Source of the DNA: Harmothoe impar | Taxonomy: Eukaryota > Annelida > Polychaeta > Phyllodocida > Polynoidae | Assembly: GCA_947462335.1 (NCBI GenBank) | Contig: OX381706.1 | Location: 20,560,784-20,624,783 of the forward strand | Length of the DNA: 64,000 nt | Direction: 5' to 3' | In this document: piece by piece, positions 35,301 to 45,600 of the stretch | Layout: each line of letters begins with the position of its first letter | Position numbering within the stretch: the stretch's first letter is position 1 | Notes under the pieces: generated by a model | Databases searched by the model: none | What the model was told of the DNA's origin: nothing | The model's input: the letters and a program-made list of their open reading frames with translations, nothing else | Translations under genes and position numbers: made by a program

Positions 35301-38300
35301 CTAAAGGAAAAAAGGTAAACTTTTCTACAAGGAATAGGTTCTATGATTGAACGAAAAAGAAACGCATCATTTGCAATGTCTGTGCAAGCTGATGATTTTA
35401 ACATTCTCAGTTTTCCCTAGCGTTACGTTTGTGCGCATATATAAGAACCCAAATTTGTATGCGAGTCCAAACATTACCTGCGGGCACTTCGATGTCGTCA
35501 TCATTTCCACGGATGAGCTTGTCAGCGATACCTATAGCGAAATGAGGAACATTTTAGTGACTCAGGCCTTGGCGATGGTCATTGGTAGAGGGAACATCCT
35601 GATCCAGTATGATCAGTGACATAGGGCTCGGCGATACTCAGTTGTGAAATTAAAGGATGCTACACGTCTTGCCATGGAGGAATGAGCAGTATGATACTAA
35701 GGCCACTTAAAATTGATTATCAGCTTTGCGGACACCGCGCACATCCTATCAAAAGGGCCGCATTGGTCTATTTTTTTCATCTTTTGAGAAAATAGGGTTA
35801 GAAACAAAGTTTAAAGGAACTAGCAGAAATTTTACATAATGATGTTACGCTCTACAATCATCCTTAAACCTTTTATGAATGTTGCCATAACGCACAGAGA
35901 TGCCACTCCCTGGGCAACAAAAGGCAGACAATTTTGTAATTTTAGTCAACTTTCTGCAGGAAATTTAAATCATTTAATACAGGAATTCCTGCATAAGTAG
36001 GAAAAGTGGCATTTCTGAAAGCAACATTTGTCATCATGATGCATGGGGTACAACAATTAACACTTACCGATATTGAGCCCAACGCTTTGTTTGACTGTCA
36101 GTCCCTCTTTGACCTTCTCAATTTTCTCCACGGCAGCTGCCGCCTCTTCGAAGGTGGGGAATCGGAACTGAACGTGTCTGTAAAGCAACAAACACACTTG
36201 TTTATTTCATTCATGTATACAGACTCTACCGGCTGGATACTCTCATGCAGCACTGGTGAGTAGACTTACCAGGTTTGCATTCATGGATCTTCATCATATA
36301 GATTATTAAACAACAACAGGGAAAGCGGGAGCCAACCCAAGAATGCATTTCGTTTGCTCACTCTCAGACGAACGCTACCAATTTCCCCGCCCCACGATCG
36401 CCAGCAGCGGAGCTGCTGGTAGCGCATTAAAACACTATGCTTGTAAGCCCTACTGTAGAGCCAAATTAATGCGCTCTTCAGTTCGGCGGGATTCTTATTT
36501 CCGATACTTATCCCAGACATGCACTTATGCGAGGTACTATTTTAGTGCTTTAAGAAAGACTCGGAGAGCCCTATGCGCTGGCGTATATACAAAACTGGCG
36601 CTCTATACCAGGCGCGTGATTGAAACAATAAGAGTTAATAGAGGTATGTTGTACCTACCCGGTGTACTTGCTGTCCTCGCCCTTGGAGAAGCGCATGAAG
36701 CACTCCTCGGCCTCGGTGAGGATCTCCTTCACCTTCTCAGTCTGCATGTCCTCCAGGTCCAGGGGCCCCGCCACCACCGACCGGATCTTAGCCGCAATCT
36801 TTAAATCTGCCAATATCAGGGATGTTAAGTTAGTGGATGCATCGGATTGCTAGCGGCTCTACTACCGTAAAACCCCGCCTATAAGCCGACCCCGCCTATA
36901 AGCCGAAAGTGAGTTTAAGGACAAAAATTCGGCTAATATGAAATCATATTGACATTCAGGAGAACCCCGCCTATAAGCCGAATGTGACTTTTGGGGTCTT
37001 AGGGTCCCCCTGGCCCCCACTTTGGCCCCACCAAAAAGAGTTTTAAAACTGATTCTAATCCTTTTATTTCATTGCAATACCATGTGTCGATTGTTTAACA
37101 TGTATACTTCACATGAAAATGATTAAATAGGCCTTAAAATGCAGTAAATTTCGTGACTAAGTTTTCATACCTTTCTATAGTAATATTTCAAATATTCTTT
37201 GCCAAAACCCCGCCTATAAGCCGAATGTGAGTTTGAAGGGGAAGATTCGGCTTGTAGGAAATAAAAACGCCAAAATAAATTCGGCTTATAGGCGGGGTTT
37301 TACGGTATTAACAGGTCCGACTCGGTGAAATGAATCCAGAGATGCCCCTCCTGGTTGACAAAACGTCGGAATTTTTAGGTAGTTGGTGTATTATACCTAA
37401 TACGGATATACTAGGAGAAAGGTGGAAATTCGTAACGAACATAGGAAAAGCGGAAATTTACAGATACAGATTCGCGACCTAATTCTTACATGGGTCCCTA
37501 TCGTTATGATACATTTTAGGACGAGGCCAAATACCACGTAATTGACAACAAATTTTGGCGTAGACACTGCGGGAATAGTATGTAGCTAGCAATCTTTAGG
37601 CCCAAAGTGAGGCTTTATGATTGTCCCAAAGTCTAGGTGAAGGCTTATACAAGGCTTTCAAGCGAGAATTTGCGGTAAAGAACAAAATGACAAAACTCAC
37701 CAATTTTCAAGGATTTGTAGTTTGGCAGGAATAACCGTTCTCTGTATTCGCGGTCGTTTGTTCGCTTCAAATCTAAAAAACAAAATGAGGATTGCATTTA
37801 AGTATATTACACAATAATCAAATAGAAGATATTATTCAAGCGTGAAGAAAATGGTGCAGACTTCTAGTGGTGTTCATTTATATGAAACTAATGTCTTTGA
37901 AATAGGAAGTTATGCTCAACTGACGCTGTATTTCTGAAAATGTATTTTTTCCATATTTAAGCCTTAAGGATACAACTATTGTTTGTATTTCAACAGATAT
38001 TAGTGAAACAAAGCCAAGTTCAACATCCAAGCTTAAACATTGGGTGGCACAACCAAAGTATTAGCTGGAATACAAATGTTAACTAACATTCAAGGTGAAG
38101 GTATAAAGTAGGCCGGACTCTTTGCTCCTTAGTATGTTCAAATTCAAGTTGTGGGTGCAGTGAAGATTTTCTGAGTCGCTTATCGTTCACTCTTAAAGGG
38201 CCGCATAGTGCTTTAATGTGCTAAGCCGTTTGTCGGCATGATGCATGACTAGTGCTGCATTCATGCATCATGCTAAACCTACGGGAGTCTATCAACCGCG

Positions 38301-41300
38301 AATGGTCAGCATGATGCTTGAATGCACCACTAGCGAGTTACTTGCCAGGGCTATGTGGCCCGTATTACTTAACAAATGGGTGTTACTAATCGGAAAGGTG
38401 GGAAGAAATGTCTATCTCTCTTTACTCCTCCTGTCGTTGTCACTAAGCCCCTCAATGCCTATGTTTCCATGTCAACATGTCTATAGCCATTACATTCTTT
38501 ACAATATAACGTGGTCATGGCATGAGGAGTAAAGCGGCCCCAGCCTCATCCCTTAGCGTTGTTTTACGGCAAAGACAAGCGGGCAATGACATTGTTTGTT
38601 TGTTTGTGTAGTTTAACGTCCCACTGACTATGCAGGTGAGACTTACTCAAGTTTCAGTTTTTCACAAGAAAGAAGGTAGGCCAAAGGCCTACCTTGGATG
38701 ATCGTATCCAGGATGATCGAATCTATGAGATGAGCCAAAAGATAGAAATCCCGCTCCTACAGGCAGCCCCAGTGTGCAGGCTGAATCACCCTATGTATGT
38801 GGAATCTTAGCTCACCATAGGCTTTTGAATTTTGTACTTTTTTATGTACTCTTCAATCCGGTGGAAAACCATTGAGTGTTTATATATTTTGTCCCCACTT
38901 GAATTACTACAGAGGGCCAGATGATGGGGAAGTTTGGCTGAGGGAGCTTTTCTTTGGGCTCTTTATGTTACTGCAGCTTACATCTAGTAGGTTCTACTTC
39001 CTGGCTCTATTGACCCTATTGACCCTTTGAGGGCCGCTTAGTCCTTTAATGCAATATGCCATTTGTTATCATGATGCATGAATGCAGGAGTGTATCAGCA
39101 CTGTATGCCAGCATTATGCATGAATACAGCATTGCTGAGGTACTCGCAAGGAGTGCATTCATGCACCATGACGATAATGTATTAAAACACCATGCGGCCC
39201 TTAAAAGGTTATCTAAATCACAGGAGCTGAATATTGTGCATGCCATACAAAACTAAAAATGCAAAAATTGCAACACAACGCAACAAAACGTGTCAATATC
39301 TAAGTCACATGGGTAGTGAAACAGGTGGGTTGAATATAGTGTGCAAACACCCGCGTTGAATTCCCAGCCCACAGCCACTTCGAAATATTCAAAACAGCTG
39401 TGCAAGGAAAACAGCACTGCATCTGTAAATCCGCTTAAACTCGTTATTTCCATTGTGCTTAAACCGTCCATGTAAGTAGACTATTCAAAAGCGCTAGCCT
39501 AATATGCACCATTTAATTAATATGTTTTGTTTCTTTTTTTGCAATACCCCATGCCGGTAAGTCATATTGGATTATTTTGGTTGGGTTTTGGTTTCTGGTT
39601 GTTTCATCCAATGGCAAAGGGCTGAACTTTAAGACGTGTTGGCACAAAATAATTAGGCTTCGCCATGCATGGATTACCGACGACGGACCACAAATTAGTA
39701 TTGTCAACTTTTTTTTTATCCAGAGGTTTTCTGGTATTGTGTTTTCCCCTCTCACCATTGCAGAATGGTAGCAATTTTGTGGGTTGTTTGGGGGTGTCTG
39801 GTATTCTATCGAAAGGTGAAAATCTATGAACTGGTGGTATTGGTCTGATTTTGGGTAAAACCAGAAACCAAAAGTAACTGGCTGCTGGGTGGTACTGGTG
39901 GTAAAGCGGGTGGAGGCCCGTGATCTACCCGTACCTATGATCTTGGGGTCATCCTTCCGCTGACATTCTTCCTGCGTGCAGCCATAACGGTTAGAATTGG
40001 TATCTTCCCTTAGCGTGTGACCGTATGGGCACTGGATCAGGTCGTCATCGTCTTCAGCATCTGGTAATGACATCACACATGGATCTCTACCACGGCGCCA
40101 GCACCTTTTTTTCTTTTTTTTCAATAGTGTAACTTTTCTCTCTCAAATATGTAACTTTTTTCTCTCTCAATAATGCAACTTTTTTTTTTCACAACAGGGC
40201 AACTTTTTTTCTTCATAATAAGCCCATTTTCATTAATAGTAAGTAACACAGCACATTAACAAGTGCCTATTGCAAATGTAACCCGACATGAGGTGAACTA
40301 CGGTAGTATTTCCAGTTTCAATCTCGTATATATTCAAAACATGTTCTGACAGCATGAAAGATTTCTCAACTAAAATTACCAGGTCACATGAAACACCTGA
40401 AAAATTCTCAAACTGGTCTTAATCCAGAAAAGATTACTACTATCAAACTGCAAAAAAATCGTACCTTAGCACGAAATTATACATCAAATATACAGTAATA
40501 TATGACCACCACCCATTGCTACTACTACATCTTCTCTGGGGTCACTATCATGTCATGTATACCCTATATTACTAGGATTTCTAGCTGAACAGTGACAACA
40601 CGAGGCCTAAAGGGGGAAGTTGTGTTCCGGTAACCGGGGCAAAAATAAATATGTTTGGAAGGTAGCTTCTTTTCTTTAAAAAAAACACACCTTTTCATCT
40701 CTTTTTTTGGGTAAAACATCGTAAAATCGCCAAAATTTCTTTAATATTTCTGAAAAAAAAAAAAAATGTCCAAAAGTTGTTGGGTCGGCCCCAAAGATTT
40801 TCGGTAGGTCGGAATACCCAAACACAACTTTTTTCCCTATTTTTTCCTCAAAGCCTGAATACTGCCACTTCTTCATCTTCTATCCAAACACCCATGACCC
40901 AAACACACTCAAAACCTACCTTTTTCTCCTTCCTTCTTTGCGGCTTCTCCCTCCTTCTTTGGCTTGGGCTTCTCTTTGCCTTCTGCGTCTTCCTCAACTG
41001 CGGCATCCTCGGCTGGTTTCTCACCCTCGGCGTCCTCCGTGGCCTCGGCCTCTTCTGCGTACTCTTCATGCAGCTCATCTTCCTCTGCCAATTCTTCTTC
41101 ACCTAATTCTTCTCCTAAGACGTCTTCCTCCGCGAGCTCGTCTTCGGCTTCGAGGTACTCGGTCTCCTCGTCTGCAGGTTCCTCACCTTCCAGAACGTCA
41201 TCTTCCGCGTAGCCTAGAAATATTGAAAATGAAGGAGCCGTTTAATATTAATTGGCAAATCCTGAGAAACTCATGGCAGCACTGTTATGAGCAATATACT

Positions 41301-41597
41301 ATTTAACTCTCTATCACATTCTCTGGGTGGTTTTAGGGGATTTCATTCTAAAAAATGTACAATCTAGTGTCCCTGTTGACATTTTGTTAACAATCTTACG
41401 AAAGTTGTGCCATAAATAAGCGTAACATATATAGTAAACTACTGTAGATCCTCCTACTTTACTTTACCGCCTTATTGTTTCTTACCTGTGCCATCATCAT
41501 TTTCTGTCACTTCGTCTAGGACTTGCATATCTTCTTGAATATCATCTTTCTTATCTTCAGCATCGTTGCTAGTCACGGAACCAGCCTTTTTGGACAT
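29304..41597 (-). CDS. Acidic/RRM/Arg-Gly-Ser-rich RNA-binding protein, 15 coding exons
   Basis: Coding exons: 41597-41486, 41213-40920, 40060-39935, 37772-37701, 36806-36659, 36177-36068, 35531-35478, 34935-34809, 32507-32362, 31909-31791, 31394-31252, 30963-30852, 30592-30336, 30004-29664, 29392-29304. Phases agree at every junction and give 749 residues. The first ~130 residues are Glu/Asp-rich. A small Cys/His stretch follows (CPYGHTLRED, then two Cys). An RRM-like segment without a clear RNP2 contains HVQFRF. Then comes a clear RRM with RNP2 LVSVCGIP and RNP1 KGYAYIEL. A basic linker leads to about 280 residues rich in Arg, Ser and Gly, ending SRGRGGGRGRY. It is probably a nuclear RNA-binding protein of splicing or hnRNP type. 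I do not recognise the orthologue. Confidence 0.85.
31505..31562. other. Short hairpin in an intron
   Basis: CTTAGTGCTAGAA and TTCTAGCACTAAG form a perfect 13-base stem with a 32-base loop that can pair further. Too short for a typical animal microRNA precursor. Confidence 0.35.
32158..32254. repeat. Dispersed repeat copy within the RRM gene
   Basis: Nearly identical to 33789-33886; both contain AGCATGGCTTGCTAGCTGGC and then CACCATTTAGCTTTTACTAC. Copy 1 is in the intron after the second RRM exon and copy 2 is in the intron before it. Confidence 0.8.
32569..32919. mobile_element. Nested inverted-repeat element
   Basis: The outer arms are ATTACCAATTGGGC / GCCCAATTGGTAAT. Inside lies a second pair of about 23 bases (starting GATCCACTGCTGCG at 32627, with its complement ending at 32837). 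It looks like a small non-autonomous transposon, possibly one inserted in another. A related GATCCACTGCTG pair is at about 63605-63830. Confidence 0.6.
33789..33886. repeat. Dispersed repeat copy within the RRM gene
   Basis: Second copy of the repeat at 32158-32254, same orientation. Confidence 0.8.
36865..37305. mobile_element. Short inverted-repeat transposon, CCGTAAAACCCCGCC family
   Basis: 441 bases with perfect 25-base inverted ends beginning CCGTAAAACCCCGCCTATAA and TA on both flanks, consistent with a Tc1/mariner-type target duplication. The terminal motif CCCCGCCTATAAGCCGA is reiterated inside near 36883, 36963 and 37206. It sits in an intron of the RRM gene and contains no transposase. 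Confidence 0.88.
38192..38369. mobile_element. GCATGATGCATGAATGCAG family element
   Basis: Begins TTAAAGGGCCGCATAGTGCT and contains GCATGATGCATGA and GAGTTACTTGCCAGGG. The right end is diverged. Confidence 0.6.
39021..39210. mobile_element. GCATGATGCATGAATGCAG family element, well preserved
   Basis: About 190 bases with inverted ends AGGGCCGCTTAGTCCTTTAA and its near-complement in the right arm (ATTAAAACACCATGCGGCCC), so this copy defines the family. Located in an intron of the RRM gene. Confidence 0.75.
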
Positions 41598-42433
41598 GAT
41601 TGTTTGTTGGATTGACAATAAGCTGTAAATGAAATTGAGACAAATATTAATAGTCTATAGTAATACAAGCTCCAAAAAGCCCACTTCGCCGTGTGACTGT
41701 CAAATGTAGGACCACTAGAGTCTAGACAAGGATCTAACTTCTATTTAAACTAAGACTACCTAAGTCTAAGCCTAAGGCACTAAATTAAAATTGACAGGGG
41801 CGTGGCAAGCAGTTTCAAAGTAAGGGGCAAAGCCAAATATGGTGATTTGACCCTTTTAACCCCTCCAAGACTTTTTTTGGGCGGTCTGGCGAAAGTAAGA
41901 GATATTGAGGGAGTACACATTTTTAGACACCGGGGGGATTTCAACCCCTCTTGGTATCTGCGGGTTAAAAATGTTTGCACGCTCCGCGCGAAATCTCAGC
42001 TCTGCCTCTAATAAAGGCTCTATTAAACAGTGACTATTAGCGAATTTGAGTGTTGTTAAAGAAATGGCCACTCCCTTATAAAATGTATCCTAGCAAGGAA
42101 AAGCAAGAACTACCTATGTCTCCAAGTGGATTAGCTGGACCTCGGAATCTGTGCAACTAAAACAATGCAACACGGCCGAAGGGTAGTTACGGTACCAGAA
42201 CCTGCGAAAGCGTGACCAAGCCCCGGCCATAATTTGGATTGGAAACGGGATAGTTCAAGCGCAACTACCACATTTTACCTACGCCCTAGCTAAATATTGC
42301 ACTTGCGATGACGTCAAAGGTGTGATATTATAGATCTTAATAACATATTCTATTCGTCCTTATCATTTAGATTACGTCAGAATATAGTATTTATGCAAAA
42401 ACCAGTAAATATTGATGAGCATGATTGACTTAC

Positions 42434-42697
42434 CACTCAACAACCACAATGGCCGACGCCGGTTCGCGCACGCTCACTTTGCCTCGTGAAACAAGCGTGA
42501 CCTACTTATTTTTTCATTCATCAAATAATGTTATACAGAGGTATGTAATTTTAAATTTGTATCAGAAAGTATTCAATAATATCAATACCTTATTTATTTC
42601 ATTTAAAACAAATCCAATTCACGATATTTACGACATACTATTTTTCATTTGTTGTGTTGAGGTACACAATAACACGGGCACGTTGGCAGCAAAGAGG
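42434..42697. promoter_or_regulatory. Divergent promoter region, RRM gene / JMJD8
   Basis: A minus-strand donor (GAGTG/gtaagtc, exon ending at 42434) marks the end of a non-coding first exon of the RRM gene, joining to an acceptor before its ATG exon at 41622. JMJD8 starts on the plus strand at 42698. The two transcription starts therefore lie within or near this ~260-base interval. CpG dinucleotides are locally enriched at 42450-42500. No TATA box is evident. Confidence 0.45.
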
Positions 42698-45600
42698 ATG
42701 GGGAAGTTGCACCGCTGGCCTCTTATTTTGCAATATGTTGTTGTGTTGGCCTCGATCTTTGGCTCACAGTCTCAGAAAGACACGGATGATGGAGGCTGGT
42801 ATGAAACACATCCATAATTTTCACTTATGAACTAACTCAAAGGCTATTAAAGCTACGTTTACAACGGAGGCGTTGCCGGTAAGGCCAAAAAAAAAGAGGT
42901 GTGTTTCAGCAAATTCAGGTTAATACCCGACCCTACCTAGCATTACAGGGCCGACCCTAGAAATTTTTATCCAATTTTGAAAAGAAAAAGTAATAATGGG
43001 ACTATTTCAGAGTCAAGTTGATAGTCTGCGAGTCGACGCCGTCGTTGCCGAGTCAGCGCTGAAGTTTACGAGTCAATTTTTGGGTACTTTTCAGGCACGA
43101 ATGTCGTGCGGCCGAAAAGTCGTTCATGGTGCAAGACAGTGAGTAGATACCGGGGTACCCGTTTCAACACACCTCCGCCATTGATTGGCGGTGACTCTAG
43201 CTATTGTCCAGTGCACCGCCTCGCTGTCAGTGGAGCGGTTTTTGAGTGTGTATTCAGCACTAGTGGCGCCACCTTTGCCGACTTTTCTTCCGCACCACAT
43301 CAATCTGCCTTTAGGACGCAATTTTTGGGCTATTTCAGAGTCAAATTGATAGTCCAGGAGTCAACATTGTTGTCTGCTAGTCAGCGCTGAAGTTTGCGAG
43401 TTGATTTTTGGATACATTTCAGGCCAGAGTGAAAAAAAAAATTGAAAAAAATAAAATAAATCCCGACCTATCCTACCTAGATTTTCAGACTATGTAACCT
43501 GAAACACACCTATTTTTTTTGGCCTAACGACAAACCATTTCCCTATTTATACTAGTGTTACTGGTCAAATTCAAGTGTGTAGTGTACTAGGGTCGACATT
43601 TTTTTGCCCCCCCCCCCTCAGGCAAGTTGAAATTGAGCGCGGCCGACCCCTTTGAGCTATAGTAATGCGCAGGTTTTTTCGGCGCTTTCGGCGAGGGGGG
43701 TGCAAGACGTTCCACGCGAAATCTCACCACTCCCCCTGTAAAAGATAAATGAACACTCCCTAAAGGGGTCCATATTGTTTTGCCCCCCCCCCCCAATCCA
43801 CACCCCCCCTGTTGTTAATAATACCACCCAACTTTGTACCATGATACATATTTCTTTTGAATAGTCTCAATAAAGAGCACCAATGAAAATCCAATTCCTT
43901 CTCATCATGTATAGAAAACCTTTGTAATCAAATTGTTGTGTATTTGATAGGTGGATGGATAAAGATGGAGTAATTGCCGAGACAGGTCCGTGTAACATAG
44001 AAATCAGAGACAGCAGTCTAACACAAGAAGAATTCCTACACAGGTATTAAAGTTTAATATTTGCATTAACCATAGCTTCATCATAAAGCTATATTGTTTT
44101 TACCTTTTTTTCTTGTTTACTTCTATTAGGTAATCAGCCATAGTCTACAGTGTTTACCGGTAATTTAATCCCCCCCCCTTTTTTTTTTCAAAATAGAAAG
44201 TATCGTAGACCTATTCAATTTCAACATAAAGTAAAGACACATGCATATCTACATGCATGATCGATGTAGCTAGGCCTACATGCATTACTTTCCCTCCAAT
44301 ATATTTCTATCTCTATTTCATCTTTTGTCTAGATATGCAAATCAGGCCCCAGTTATCATCAAAGGTGCGGCAGATAATTCAGTAAGTATCTAATTGTCTT
44401 ATAACCTATATGCAGGTCCGGGATGGAATGGATAATGTTATGAACACAGTAGTACTCATACCTGTATGAAATATTGCCATTCTATCTATAATCATGAGCT
44501 GACAACATACCCACTGTTTTTCCCTTTCATGTTTGAAGAACATTAAAGCTGAACGCCAGTGTACTGGATTATAAATATATTGTTAGATTTATCAACTATC
44601 ATAATATACTGGGCACTATTGGGGTAAAATAAATTTGTTCCGATAATTGTTTCCTGGTAGATTCAACTGGAATTTCAGAAAAGGGCATATCATAATATCC
44701 ATTTCCTTTCTCATTAAGGAATTTAGGGAACTATGCACAAAAGATAACCTTTTAAAAGACTATGGAGAGAAGATTATACGACTTAGTTCAGCAAATACAC
44801 ATTCATACAAAAAAGGTGAGTTTCTCTTCCACATTTGGTGCATTCTTCATCCGTTGATTATGAAAACAGGAATGTCACTTGAAGTTTTTCTTTGGCAAAC
44901 GCAAAATGATGAATTAAACCTTTACTGCTGAGATTCAAATAGAGGACAACAAAATGTAGGCCTCTCATAAGACTAATGGTATTTTCAAATAATTTTAGGA
45001 AGAATCGACGTTTTTAAGTGGCCTAATAGTACAGGTGTACTATTTTACTGGTTGGTTAAATCGTGGATCTTCTTTATTTTTCAGTTGACGTGTCTTTGAG
45101 TAAATATGTGAATGAAATCCTGAGGCCTCAACCACTGGGCACATTAGGAAGGGGTAGGTATATGACACTTAACATATGTATATCACTCGCAAAATCATGA
45201 AACATATCGTCAGAGTTAAAAACGGTATATCTAATGCGCGTTCCCAATATCTATACGATCTATGATATCAGAGGAAACACCTGTCATTCCATTCGGCCAT
45301 TCCCATTACAGTTGTATTTAGCCCAATAAATCAGGTCAGGAAAAAATCAACCGTATTTACAGATAAAAGCCATGGGAAAATGATAGGCTTACTTTAAAGT
45401 GTTTATTTCGTATTTTTGATGGTATAAATTGCTGTTCGGTTGAAGTGAAAATTAGATTTTTAATCTTTTTTAAATTTCGGTTGATAGGGGCGGCCTGACT
45501 TTTTTTATTTTTATTATTGAGTAAGCTAAAAACATTGATGCGGCCCATTTACACAGGTGCGGGCGCTATCCTCAACGGTATTATAATCAATTTTAAGTAG

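Noticed and set aside
40848..41102. 84-residue basic minus-strand frame
   Set aside because: Alternative frame of the acidic exon of the RRM gene; splice phase selects the Glu-rich frame.
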